From: DATAGF01 sp963835685
Lineage (GTDB): Bacteria; Actinomycetota; Thermoleophilia; Miltoncostaeales; Miltoncostaeaceae
Direction: 5' to 3'
NCBI GenBank assembly: GCA_963835685.1
Contig: CAWIGI010000010.1
Span: 255,787-319,786 of the forward strand
DNA length: 64,000 nucleotides
The notes beneath the pieces were generated by a model. It made no database searches. It worked only from the letters and a program-made list of their open reading frames with translations, and was not told where the DNA came from. Shown piece by piece: positions 1 to 9,741 of this stretch (positions within the stretch are counted from its first letter, which is position 1; every line of letters starts with the position of its first letter). Both the position numbers and the translations under genes were made by a program.

Positions 1-287
1 CCGAGCGTCGGCTCGACCCCGCCCATCACCTCGACCACGATCGCCACCGACGGGTCGTCGAGCACCTGCGCCGGGTCGGTCGTGAGGAGGGCCGGATCGA
101 TCCCGTCGCGCTCGCGGCCGGGGTCGCGCACCAGCACCGGCCCGACTACGAGCCGGTGGCCCGAGGCGCGCTCGATGGTGTCGGCGCCCTCGATGAGGGA
201 GCGGACGACGGCCCGGCCGACCGTCCCGCAGCCCAGCAGGCCGATGCGGACGGGCGCCGCGGGCTCCGGCGCGCGGGCCCCGCTCAC
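1..287 (-). CDS. hom: Homoserine dehydrogenase, N-terminal part (cut by window edge)
   Basis: NADP-dependent reduction of aspartate semialdehyde to homoserine, the branch to threonine and methionine. Only the first ~95 codons are present; the gene runs off the left edge. The protein starts MSGARAPEP and shows the Rossmann loop GLLGCGTVG near residues 16-24, followed by a VEVMGGVEP segment typical of the family. The GTG start overlaps the lysA stop by four bases (GTGA), so the two genes are translationally coupled. The order lysA-hom is a common actinobacterial lysine/threonine operon. The call rests on motif and context; the catalytic domain is outside the window. Confidence 0.9.
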   Translation of the reverse strand, partial: MSGARAPEPAAPVRIGLLGCGTVGRAVVRSLIEGADTIERASGHRLVVGPVLVRDPGRERDGIDPALLTTDPAQVLDDPSVAIVVEVMGGVEPTL

Positions 288-1585
288 ACGTCGCGGGCGA
301 CGAGGTCGGCGTACGTCTCGCGCCGGGTCACGATGCGGGCGCGCCCGTCGTCCACGAAGGCCACGGCCGGCCGGGTCACGCCGTTGTAGTTCGAGGCCAT
401 CGCGACGCCGTAGGCGCCCGTGGCCGGCAGGCAGACGAGGTCGCCCGGGGCCACCGGCGGCAGCGAGGCCTCGGACACGAGCACGTCGCCGCTCTCGCAG
501 TGCTTGCCCACCAGCCGCAGGGTCTCGGTGGGCTCGGCGTCGGCCCGGTTGGCCAGCAGCGGCTCGTACACGGCCCCGTACAGCATGGGCCGCAGCAGGT
601 CGCTCATGCCGCCGTCCACGGACGCGTAGGTCCGCACGTCCGGGACGACCTTGGTCCCGCCCACGCGGTAGAGGGTGACGCCGGCGCGGCCCACGATCGA
701 GCGGCCGGGCTCCACCAGGATGCGCGGCTGCGGCAGGCCCACCCGGCCCCACTCCCCGCGGACCGCCTCGACGACGACCTCGGCGTAGTCCTCGACGGCG
801 GCCGGTCGGTCGGCGCGCGTGTAGGCGATGCCGAGGCCGCCGCCCATGTTCATCACGCCCAGCCCGGCGCCGTTCAGGGTCGCCGCGAAGTCCGCCACGA
901 TCGCCGCGGCGGCCTGATACCCGCCGAGGTCGAAGAGCTGGGAGCCGATGTGGCAGTGCAGCCCGGCGAGCTCGAGGGCATCCGAGCCGACGACCGCGTC
1001 GACCGCCTCCCGCGCCGAGCCGCCCTCGATGGAGAAGCCGAACTTCGAGTCGAGCTGGCCGGTGGCGATGTAGGAGTGGGTCGAGGGCTCCACGCCCGGG
1101 GTCACGCGCACGAGCACCCGCTGGCGGACCCTCCGCGCCGCCGCCTCGCGCTCGATCAGCGGGATCTCGTCGAGGTTGTCGAGGATGATCGTGCCGACCC
1201 CGGCGTCGAGCGCCTCGGCCACCTCGGCCGCGTCCTTGTTGTTGCCGTGCAGGTAGATCCGCTCCGGCGGGAAGCCGGCCCGCAGCGCGACGTAGAGCTC
1301 GCCCCCCGAGGCGACGTCCACCGACAGCCCCTCCTCGAGGGCGAGCCGGAGCATCGCCAGGCCGAAGTAGGCCTTGCTGGCGTAGACGACCTCGACGTCG
1401 GGGTCGTGGGCCTCGAAGGCCGCGCGGTAGCGCCGCGCGGCCTCGCGCAGCGCCCCCTCGTCGTAGACGACCAGCGGGGTCCCGTGCTCCTCGGCAAGCG
1501 CCACGAGGTCGCACCCGCCGATCGACAGGTGCCCCTCGGGGGTGACCGCTGCCGAGGGGGGCAGCACCTGATCGAGCGGCATCAT
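284..1585 (-). CDS. lysA: Diaminopimelate decarboxylase
   Basis: PLP enzyme that decarboxylates meso-diaminopimelate to lysine, the last step of lysine synthesis, in the cytoplasm. At 433 aa it has the usual length. The PLP lysine lies in VVYASKAYFG (K71); HCHIGSQL, the phosphate-binding GGGLGI, EPGRSIVGRAG, CESGDVL and GAYGVAMASNYN follow in family order. The start is the first of two adjacent ATGs. hom follows with a 4-bp overlap. The region upstream of the start contains a 10-bp hairpin (1662-1688) that could act in the lysA leader. Confidence 0.96.
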   Translation of the reverse strand: MMPLDQVLPPSAAVTPEGHLSIGGCDLVALAEEHGTPLVVYDEGALREAARRYRAAFEAHDPDVEVVYASKAYFGLAMLRLALEEGLSVDVASGGELYVALRAGFPPERIYLHGNNKDAAEVAEALDAGVGTIILDNLDEIPLIEREAAARRVRQRVLVRVTPGVEPSTHSYIATGQLDSKFGFSIEGGSAREAVDAVVGSDALELAGLHCHIGSQLFDLGGYQAAAAIVADFAATLNGAGLGVMNMGGGLGIAYTRADRPAAVEDYAEVVVEAVRGEWGRVGLPQPRILVEPGRSIVGRAGVTLYRVGGTKVVPDVRTYASVDGGMSDLLRPMLYGAVYEPLLANRADAEPTETLRLVGKHCESGDVLVSEASLPPVAPGDLVCLPATGAYGVAMASNYNGVTRPAVAFVDDGRARIVTRRETYADLVARDV

Positions 1586-1661
1586 CGGAGGCGCGGACGG
1601 TAACAGATCAACGGCTATCCTCCCCGCCTGCCCGCGCCCTCGGACATCGGTGACGAAGCGG

Positions 1662-1688
1662 ATGAGCGCCCTCTCGCGGGGCGCTCAT
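1662..1688. repeat. 10-bp inverted repeat in the lysA upstream region
   Basis: ATGAGCGCCC (1662-1671) and GGGCGCTCAT (1679-1688) are perfect complements around a 7-base loop. The element lies 77-103 bases upstream of the lysA start, between lysA and the plus-strand hydrolase remnant. There is no T-run, so a classical terminator is not supported. It may be a leader hairpin or an operator. No T-box or lysine riboswitch core was recognised. Confidence 0.5.
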
Positions 1689-1795
1689 GCGCGCGCGGGC
1701 TCGCCTGGCCGGCGGCCCGCGCAGACCGGCGCACCGGCTTCGCCGGGGCGGGCGCCGGGAAAAGCCACTCCCTCCTCTGAGCCCCATCGCCGAGC

Positions 1796-2141
1796 TGTTG
1801 TGTGCGACGTGACCGGCCGCGTCATCAGCCTCCTCGCCGCCCGCGGCCACGCGCCGCTGGGCGTCCGCGGGTCGTCCCTCGGGGGGCTGCTCGCGCTCCA
1901 CGCCGCGCGGGCCGACGGGACGGCCCGCGGCTACTGGCACGCCACGGGCGACGACCGCGTGCCCTGGGGCGAGACCTTCGCCCTGGCCGGACGCGCGCCG
2001 CCGCCGGCGCGGCTGCGGATCGCCCTGGGCGGCGGCCACCAGAGCCTCCAGCACGACCCCGCCGTGCTCGCCGAGACCGTGGCGTTCCTGGCCGCGCACC
2101 TCGGGGTTGGCCAATTGGCACACGCGCGGAGTGCCAATTGA
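1796..2141 (+). pseudogene. Alpha/beta hydrolase, 5'-truncated remnant
   Basis: The frame encodes a nucleophile elbow region GVRGSSLGGLLALHAA, a DDRVPWGETFALA segment (position of the acid residue) and GGGHQSLQHD (catalytic His), ending at LAAHLG before a short tail. These match the C-terminal half of the dienelactone-hydrolase-like family. The N-terminal ~100 residues, including the oxyanion strand, are missing: the frame upstream is low-complexity. Its stop overlaps the TTG start of the uracil-DNA glycosylase. A short functional protein cannot be excluded. Confidence 0.55.
2112..2140. repeat. Perfect 10-bp inverted repeat over the glycosylase start codon
   Basis: CAATTGGCAC (2112-2121) and GTGCCAATTG (2131-2140) are exact complements with a 9-base loop. 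The right arm ends in the TTG start codon of the downstream gene, so a transcript hairpin would hide that start unless ribosomes translate through the preceding frame. It could equally be a DNA-binding dyad. Confidence 0.7.
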
Positions 2142-2812
2142 CCGCCGGCGGGCTCGCCGCGCTCGAGGCCGAGATCGTCGCCTGCCGGGCCTGCCCGCGG
2201 CTGGTGGCCTGGCGCGAGGAGGTGGGGCGCGTCAAGCGGCGGGCCTTCGCCGACCAGGCGTACTGGGCCAAGCCCGTGCCGGGGTTCGGCGACCCGGACC
2301 CCTGGCTGGTGCTCGTCGGGCTGGCCCCCTCCGCCCACGGCGCCAACCGCACGGGCCGCCCCTTCACGGGCGACGCGAGCGGCGACGTCCTCTACGCGGC
2401 CCTCCACCGGGCCGGGCTGGCGTCGCAGCCGCGCTCGGTCGGGCTCGGTGACGGCATGCGCCTGCGCGGCTGCCGCGTCACGGCGGCGGTCCGCTGCGCG
2501 CCGCCGGACAACCGACCGGCCCCGGACGAGCGGGACCGCTGCCGCCCATACCTCGTGCGCGAGCTCGCGCTGTGCCCGAACGCCCGCGTCGTGCTCGCCC
2601 TCGGCGCGGTGGGCTGGGACGCATCCCTGCGCGCGCTCGGCGCGCCGCGGCCCTGGCCGCGCTTCGGCCACGGCGCCGAGGCGGTCCTCCAGGGGCGGTG
2701 GTTGCTCGGCAGCTACCACCCGAGCCCTCAGAACGTCTCCACGGGCCGCCTGACGCCGGCCATGCTGGACGGGGTGCTGGCCCGCGCGACGGAGCTCGCC
2801 AGCGGCGGCTGA
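2138..2812 (+). CDS. udgB: Type-5 uracil-DNA glycosylase (UdgB)
   Basis: Excises uracil, and in family 5 also hypoxanthine and ethenocytosine, from DNA. The 224-aa protein has an N-terminal CRACPRL motif and later cysteines (SVGLGDGMRLRGC, VRCAPPDNR, LALCPNA) expected to hold a 4Fe-4S cluster. Motif A is GLAPSAHGANRTGRPFTGD, the UdgB form without the catalytic Asp of other families, and the C-terminal motif is GSYHPSPQNVSTGRLT. TTG 2138 is chosen because it overlaps the preceding stop (TTGA) and begins just before the first conserved helix; no ATG/GTG lies between it and the conserved region. Confidence 0.9.
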   Translation: MTAGGLAALEAEIVACRACPRLVAWREEVGRVKRRAFADQAYWAKPVPGFGDPDPWLVLVGLAPSAHGANRTGRPFTGDASGDVLYAALHRAGLASQPRSVGLGDGMRLRGCRVTAAVRCAPPDNRPAPDERDRCRPYLVRELALCPNARVVLALGAVGWDASLRALGAPRPWPRFGHGAEAVLQGRWLLGSYHPSPQNVSTGRLTPAMLDGVLARATELASGG

Positions 2813-2814
2813 CC

Positions 2815-2850
2815 TTGCCAGCTAGCCATGGCTAACGCTATAACCTGGCC
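2815..2850 (+). promoter_or_regulatory. MerR-like promoter of the multicopper oxidase
   Basis: TTGCCA (2815-2820) and TATAAC (2839-2844) are spaced by 18 bases, and the spacer holds the perfect 12-bp palindrome TAGCCATGGCTA (2823-2834). The GTG start lies only 6 bases after the -10 box, implying a leaderless mRNA. A dyad centred in a slightly long spacer is the layout used by MerR-family activators such as CueR. The palindrome also loosely resembles DtxR-type metal boxes, so the regulator is unknown. Confidence 0.6.
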
Positions 2851-3855
2851 GTGCCTAGGAAGGGACTGACGCGCCGCCAGGTGCTCGCAGGGGCGGCGCC
2901 CATCATCGCGGCCGTGCCGATGGCCGGGATCGCGACCGCGCCGGCGCTCGGCGGGCGCTCGGGCGCCACCGAGGCCGCGCGGCACGAGGCCGCCCACGGC
3001 CACGCGGCGATGATCGGCGCGGAGGTCCCCGCCCCCGGCGGGCCGCGCGACCTCGACGCCCTCCTGACCCCGCCGCCGGCGCGCCCCCACTCCCCCGGGC
3101 GGGTCCGCCGCTACGACATCTCCGCGGTCGACCGCGAGGTCGAGGTGGCCCAGGGCGTGTTCTTCCCCGCCTGGACCTACAACGGCACCGTCCCCGGGCC
3201 GGTCATCCGTGCGACCGAGGACGACCTGCTCGAGGTGCGCTTCACCAACGCCGGCTCGCACCCCCACACGATCCACTTCCACGGGATCCACCCGGCCGAC
3301 ATGGACGGGGTGTTCCAGGTCGTCGACCCGGGGCGCTCGTTCACGTACCGCTTCCCGGCGCGCCCGCACGGCATGCAGCTCTACCACTGCCACTCGACGC
3401 CGCTGAAGAAGCACATCCACAAGGGCCTCTACGGCGCCTTCATCATCGACCCGCCCGAGCCGCGCCGGCCGGCGCGCGAGCTCGTGATGGTCATGAACGG
3501 CTTCGACACCGACGGCGACGGCGAGAACAACTTCTACACCGTCAACGGCAAGGCCTTCTACTACGCCAAGTACCCGATCCGGGTGCGGAGGTCGGAGACC
3601 CTCCGGATCTACCTGGCGAACCTCACCGAGTTCGACCTCATCAACTCGTTCCACCTCCACGGCGAGTTCTTCCGCTACTACCGCACCGGCAGCACCGACC
3701 ACTTCGAGTACACGGACACGGTGATGCAGTGCCAGGGCGAGCGGGGGATCATCGAGATCGACTGGCACCACGCCGGGCGGTTCATGTTCCACGCCCACCA
3801 GTCGGAGTTCGCCGAGCTCGGCTGGATGGGCTTCTTCGACGTCGTGGACGGCTGA
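2851..3855 (+). CDS. Tat-exported multicopper oxidase
   Basis: Cupredoxin-type oxidase of the extracytoplasmic face. Residues 7-33 form a Tat signal (RRQVLAG then a hydrophobic stretch). All four copper-binding histidine clusters are present in order: HTIHFHG near 140, YHCHSTPLKKHIH near 187, FHLHGEFF near 268 and FMFHAHQSEF near 310. With 334 aa it has the size of two-domain oxidases/nitrite reductase-like proteins. The next gene, a ZIP-like transporter, starts one base after its stop, suggesting a metal oxidation and transport unit. The substrate is not identifiable from sequence. Confidence 0.9.
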   Translation: MPRKGLTRRQVLAGAAPIIAAVPMAGIATAPALGGRSGATEAARHEAAHGHAAMIGAEVPAPGGPRDLDALLTPPPARPHSPGRVRRYDISAVDREVEVAQGVFFPAWTYNGTVPGPVIRATEDDLLEVRFTNAGSHPHTIHFHGIHPADMDGVFQVVDPGRSFTYRFPARPHGMQLYHCHSTPLKKHIHKGLYGAFIIDPPEPRRPARELVMVMNGFDTDGDGENNFYTVNGKAFYYAKYPIRVRRSETLRIYLANLTEFDLINSFHLHGEFFRYYRTGSTDHFEYTDTVMQCQGERGIIEIDWHHAGRFMFHAHQSEFAELGWMGFFDVVDG

Positions 3856-3856
3856 C

Positions 3857-5071
3857 GTGACCACGGACTCGGCTCCGATCCGGCGCGGCGGCGCGTGGAC
3901 GACCCGGCTGCTCGTCCTGGTGCCGATCGTGCTGCTGGTCGTGGTCGCCGCCGCCTTCGTCTCCTCGGGCAGCTCGCTCACCGGGCTGGTGGGCGCGAAC
4001 CCGCCGCCGGCCGACGAGCTCGACGTCCGGCGGGTCGAGTTCCAGCCCGGCGAGATCCGGATCCACGTGCGCAATCCCCAGCCCGAGGACATCACCATCG
4101 GCTCGGTGACGGTCAACGACGCCATCGTCCCGTTCGCGGTCGACGGGCCCACCACCCTGGAGCGGCTGCGGTCGGCGACGATCGAGGTCCCCTTCGACTG
4201 GGTCGAGGACGACCCCTACACCGTCGGCGTGACCAGCTCGACCGGCATCCAGACGGTCCACGAGGTGCCCGCCGCCGTGGAGACTCCCGGCGCCGACGGC
4301 TCGAGCGTCGCCGGGTACGCGCTCATCGGCCTCCTGGTGGGGGTGGTGCCCGTGGCCCTCGGGATGCTCTGGCTGCCGGCCCTGCGTCAGGCCGACCCGC
4401 GCTGGCTCGCCGCCTTCATGGCGCTCACGGCGGGGCTGCTGACCTTCCTCGCGTTCGACGCCCTCGCCGAGGCCCTGGAGCTCCAGGCCGCCCTGCCGAG
4501 CGCGCTGGGCGGCACCGGGCTCGTGGTGCTCGGGGTGGCGGCCAGCTACCTCGGGCTCTCGTGGGTGGCCCAGCGGCTCTCGGCCCGCGGGCCGGGCGTC
4601 GCCGGCGGCGCGCCGCTCGCGGGCGTGGCCCTGGCGACGATGGTCGCCGTCGGCATCGGGCTGCACAACCTGGGCGAGGGCCTGGCCATCGGCTCGTCGT
4701 TCGCCCTGGGCGAGCTCGCGCTCGGCACCTTCCTGATCGTCGGCTTCATGGTCCACAACGTCACCGAGGGGCTCGGCATCGCGGCGCCGCTCGCCGAGGG
4801 GCGCCGGGTGGGGCTCGGCCGCCTGGCCGCGCTGGCCCTGATCGCGGGGGCGCCCGCCATCCTCGGCGCCTGGATCGGGGGCTTCCTCACGAACGAGGTG
4901 CTGGCCGTCCTGTTCTTCTCGATCGCGGTGGGCGCGGCGCTGCAGGTGGTTGTCGAGGTCGGGCGCTACGTCGCCCGGCGCGCCCCCGGAGGGCTGGGCT
5001 CCGGCTGGGTCGTCGGCGGCTTCCTGGCCGGCATCGCGATCATGTACCTGACCGGGCTGATCGCGGGCTGA
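3857..5071 (+). CDS. ZIP-family metal transporter with an N-terminal extracellular domain
   Basis: Inner-membrane transporter of 404 aa. After an N-terminal membrane anchor (about 18-40) comes a ~100-residue soluble domain, then about eight hydrophobic segments. The ZIP signatures GLHNLGEG (near 270) and MVHNVTEG (near 298) supply the metal-binding His, Asn and Glu of membrane helices 4 and 5. The soluble insert is unusual for ZIP proteins and could meet the product of the oxidase gene just upstream; that is inference. Start GTG follows the upstream stop by one base. Confidence 0.85.
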   Translation: MTTDSAPIRRGGAWTTRLLVLVPIVLLVVVAAAFVSSGSSLTGLVGANPPPADELDVRRVEFQPGEIRIHVRNPQPEDITIGSVTVNDAIVPFAVDGPTTLERLRSATIEVPFDWVEDDPYTVGVTSSTGIQTVHEVPAAVETPGADGSSVAGYALIGLLVGVVPVALGMLWLPALRQADPRWLAAFMALTAGLLTFLAFDALAEALELQAALPSALGGTGLVVLGVAASYLGLSWVAQRLSARGPGVAGGAPLAGVALATMVAVGIGLHNLGEGLAIGSSFALGELALGTFLIVGFMVHNVTEGLGIAAPLAEGRRVGLGRLAALALIAGAPAILGAWIGGFLTNEVLAVLFFSIAVGAALQVVVEVGRYVARRAPGGLGSGWVVGGFLAGIAIMYLTGLIAG

Positions 5072-5075
5072 CCGG

Positions 5076-6248
5076 CTAGAGGTACCCCAGGGGGTTCACG
5101 GCGGCGCCGTTGACCCGCACCTCGAAGTGCAGGTGGACGCCCGTCGAGCTGCCCGTGGTGCCCATGCCCCCGACCGCCGACCCCTGCGGGACGGTCTGGC
5201 CGGCCGAGACCGAGATGCTGGACAGGTGGGCGTAGGCGGTGCTGAGACCGTTGCCGTGGTCGAGCACGACGAGCTGGCCGTAGCCGCCGCTCCAGCCTGC
5301 CGAGATCACGGTCCCGGTCGCCGCCGCCGCGATCGGCGTGCCGCTCGACCCTGCGATGTCGATGCCCTCGTGCATCCGGCCCCAGCGGGGCCCGAAGCCG
5401 GAGGTGATCGGGCCGCTGACCGGCCACACGAGCCCGGCCGACGAGGGCGGGCCCACCTGCACGGCGCCGCTCGGCGCGGCCGGGAGCCCCTGCGCCCTGC
5501 GGATGCGGTTGGCCAGCGCCGCGGAGCGCTCCTCGAGGTTCCTCGCCTCGGCCTCGATCTGCTCGCGGTCGCCGCGAACGCTGTCCAGCAGCGCCTGGCG
5601 GCCCGCGCGCACCTTCGTGAGGCCCGCCTGCTCGCGCTCCAGATCCGCCTTGGCGGCGCGGGCGCGCTCGGCGGCGACCTCGGCCCGCGCCTCCGACTCG
5701 GCGACCTCGGCCTTCATCTCGGCGATCGCGTCGCGCGTGCGCCGCACCTCGGCGGCGTAGGTCTTGACCGCCTGGGCGAGGTCGCGGTCGCGCTCGGCGA
5801 CCACCTCGAGCAGCTCGGACGCCGCGAGCGCCTCGGAGAGGCTGCCGGACTCGAGCAGGACGAGGATCGGGTCGGGCTCGCCGCGGGCGTAGATGTCGCG
5901 CAGGCGGTCGCCGAGGACGGCCTCGCGGAGGGCGAGCTCGGCGAGGGCGTCGGCGAGCCGCTCCTGCTCGACCGCCAGCCGCCGGGTGAGCTGCTCGAGC
6001 CGGTCCCGCAGCTCGGCCAGCTCGGCGTCCAGGCGCGCCGAGCGCTCACGCAGCGGCGCCAGCCGCGCCTCGAGCGTCCGGATGCGGTCGGTGTAGCCCT
6101 GCACCTCGTCGGTGAGGACGCTCTCGCGCCCGCGCGCCTGGGCGAGCCGGTCGCGGGCCCGCTCGAGCCGCTGGTCAACGTCGGCCTTCTCGTCGGCCGG
6201 CGCGGACCACGCGACCCCCCCGATTGCCAGGGCGGCTCCGGCTCCCAT
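5076..6248 (-). CDS. M23 endopeptidase with coiled coil (EnvC/NlpD-like)
   Basis: Cell-wall hydrolase or amidase activator. A hydrophobic N-terminus (MGAGAALAIGGVAWSAPA) precedes a long coiled coil, about residues 20-235, rich in E/R/A heptads. The C-terminal LytM domain (about 270-390) has HEGIDIAG, AYAHLSSI and GVHLHFEV, the zinc-binding set of M23. This architecture belongs to EnvC-like proteins that work with FtsEX. In frame upstream of the ATG are further hydrophobic and basic residues (RRGRRAAALLAG) without a canonical start, so the true signal peptide may begin earlier. It is the second gene after another M23 protein. Confidence 0.88.
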   Translation of the reverse strand: MGAGAALAIGGVAWSAPADEKADVDQRLERARDRLAQARGRESVLTDEVQGYTDRIRTLEARLAPLRERSARLDAELAELRDRLEQLTRRLAVEQERLADALAELALREAVLGDRLRDIYARGEPDPILVLLESGSLSEALAASELLEVVAERDRDLAQAVKTYAAEVRRTRDAIAEMKAEVAESEARAEVAAERARAAKADLEREQAGLTKVRAGRQALLDSVRGDREQIEAEARNLEERSAALANRIRRAQGLPAAPSGAVQVGPPSSAGLVWPVSGPITSGFGPRWGRMHEGIDIAGSSGTPIAAAATGTVISAGWSGGYGQLVVLDHGNGLSTAYAHLSSISVSAGQTVPQGSAVGGMGTTGSSTGVHLHFEVRVNGAAVNPLGYL

Positions 6249-6298
6249 GCCGGCCAGCAGCGCCGCGGCGCGCCGTCCGCGGCGCGTCGGAGGGGGCG

Positions 6299-7045
6299 TC
6301 AGCCTCCCGAGCGAGAGGCGGCGCGGGCGGTCGGGTCAACCGCCTGGAGGTGCGGGTACGGGTTGATCGGGGTCCACGCGATCCGGATCTCGAAGTGCAG
6401 GTGCGAGGCGCCGTGGCGGGCGTCGCCGGTGTTCCCGACCGCTCCCACCACCTGTCCGACCGTGATTCGTGACCCGACCGCGAGTCCCTCCGCGATTGAA
6501 TCCATGTGCGCGTAGTAGTACTGGACCCCGTCCGCGCGCTTGAGCCAGATGTAGATCCCGCCAAGGCCGGTCTCGACGCGGGTCATCTTGGAGATCACCC
6601 CGTCGTCGACCGCGACGAGCGGCGTGCCGCGGTCGGCCATGACGTCGACGCCTTGGTGGATGCCCGACCCGCGCGGGGCGCCGTAGTCGTTGAAGTAGCT
6701 GTACTCGCCGGAGACCGGGAACACCTTCAGGTAGGGCGATGTCCCGGGGGGCCGCACGGGGGCCGGGGGCGCGGCGGCAGCCGTCCGCGTGGGCAGGCCG
6801 AGGCGCTTCAGCAGCTTGGGTCCGACGATGCCCGTCGGCCTCATGCGGAAGCGCTTCTGGATCCGCTTCACCGCGCGCTTGGTGGCCGGCCCGAACGCGC
6901 CGTCAACGGCGATCCGCTGGCCGCGGCGACGGAGCTCGCGCTGCAGGTCGCGGACCGCGTCGCCGCGCGAGCCGATGCGCAGGCGGATGGGCGCAGAGCG
7001 CGGCGCCGGCGCAGTCGCGGCCGCCGGGGGGGCGGGCGCCTGCAC
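6299..7045 (-). CDS. Peptidoglycan-binding M23 endopeptidase
   Basis: Secreted wall hydrolase. A PG_binding_1 domain (about 20-80, GSRGDAVRDLQRELRRRGQ ... FGPATKRAVKRIQKRF) is followed by an M23 domain with GIHQGVDVMADRGTP, YYYAHMDSI and ASHLHFEI. The listed start is the first canonical codon (GTG 7045), but the same frame stays open upstream and encodes basic residues followed by SGVLVFLVLLVAGAFASVA (about 7100-7165), a convincing export signal. No ATG, GTG or TTG precedes that segment, so a rare start codon or an upstream indel is likely. Confidence 0.85.
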   Translation of the reverse strand: MQAPAPPAAATAPAPRSAPIRLRIGSRGDAVRDLQRELRRRGQRIAVDGAFGPATKRAVKRIQKRFRMRPTGIVGPKLLKRLGLPTRTAAAAPPAPVRPPGTSPYLKVFPVSGEYSYFNDYGAPRGSGIHQGVDVMADRGTPLVAVDDGVISKMTRVETGLGGIYIWLKRADGVQYYYAHMDSIAEGLAVGSRITVGQVVGAVGNTGDARHGASHLHFEIRIAWTPINPYPHLQAVDPTARAASRSGG

Positions 7046-7099
7046 CGCGGGCGCCGGCGCGGCGCCCTCGGTCGCCTCCGCGGGCGCGGAGGGGAGCTC

Positions 7100-7165
7100 G
7101 ACGCCCTGCGCGACGGACGCGAAGGCACCCGCGACCAGGAGGACCAGGAAGACGAGGACGCCTGA
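7100..7165 (-). other. Untranslated-looking signal peptide in frame with the M23 gene
   Basis: The frame of the downstream M23 gene reads RRTSGVLVFLVLLVAGAFASVAQG here and stays open back to a stop near 7300. It has the n-, h- and c-regions of a signal peptide. A sequence AAAGGAG lies further upstream, but no standard start codon in this frame follows it. Confidence 0.6.
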
Positions 7166-7257
7166 TGTCCGACGGGGGAAGCGGCCGTGTCCGTCGACGG
7201 CGCGCGGACGATTCTGGACCTCGGGCTCCTTTCCGCCGCGCGCGGCACCGCGGCTGT

Positions 7258-7291
7258 GGAGCGCCGGGCAGGGGCATCTGCCCGGCGCTCC
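7258..7291. repeat. 14-bp perfect stem in the 7046-7432 intergenic region
   Basis: GGAGCGCCGGGCAG (7258-7271) and CTGCCCGGCGCTCC (7278-7291) pair perfectly around a 6-base loop. It lies between the CcmI-like gene and the M23 gene, both on the minus strand, so it is either a GC-rich terminator without T-run or a structured leader. The rest of this intergenic stretch holds no recognisable gene. A c-di-AMP (ydaO) riboswitch, known before wall hydrolase genes in actinobacteria, was considered but its core was not recognised. Confidence 0.6.
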
Positions 7292-7432
7292 TGGGAGTCA
7301 TGGGGGGAGAACGCGCGGCACTCTACGGGGGCCCCGGCCGGGAGGCAACCCCCGCGGCCGGCCGGCGTGACACCCGTCAGTGAGGGATCCCCCTATTTGC
7401 TGGCGCTTTCAGCGGATTCCGCGAAAAGGCTG

Positions 7433-7720
7433 TCAGCCCGGGCCGAGCTCGTCGCGCCGCCGCATCAGCTCGACGGCCCTCACCCGCTCGGCGCGGTCGA
7501 GCTCGGCGAAGTCCTCGTCCGAGAGGTTGCCGGCGCGATGATCCATCTCGATCTCGCGGATCGCGGCCAGCGAGCGCTCGAGGTCCTCCTCGACGGCGTG
7601 GCGGGCGTCGCCGCCCGGGTCGGCGGGGGCCCGGTCGTCGCGGCGTGCCACGAGCGGCCACGCGAGGGCCACCACGACCACCAGCGCGACCGCGGCGAGG
7701 ATCAGCGCGCCCGCGAGCAC
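7433..7720 (-). CDS. CcmI-like small membrane protein of cytochrome c maturation
   Basis: A 95-aa protein with one N-terminal membrane helix (LAGALILAAVALVVVVALAWPL), then a soluble helical part EDLERSLAAIREIEMDHRAGNLSDEDFAELDR, which resembles the region after the first helix of CcmI/CycH proteins. Full CcmI proteins are much longer and carry TPRs, so this is a short form. GTG 7720 lies one base after the ccmF stop, so the genes are very probably co-transcribed and serve the same pathway of heme attachment to apocytochromes. Confidence 0.7.
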   Translation of the reverse strand: MLAGALILAAVALVVVVALAWPLVARRDDRAPADPGGDARHAVEEDLERSLAAIREIEMDHRAGNLSDEDFAELDRAERVRAVELMRRRDELGPG

Positions 7721-7721
7721 C

Positions 7722-9725
<2,004 letters not shown>

Positions 9726-9741
9726 GGACGCGGCCGCCCGC

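Noticed and set aside
24..1603. Plus-strand frames opposite hom and lysA
   Set aside because: Arg/Pro/Val/His-rich shadows of a conserved operon.
7170..7380. c-di-AMP (ydaO) riboswitch before the M23 gene
   Set aside because: Position fits known actinobacterial cases and a strong hairpin exists, but the conserved core could not be identified by eye on either strand.
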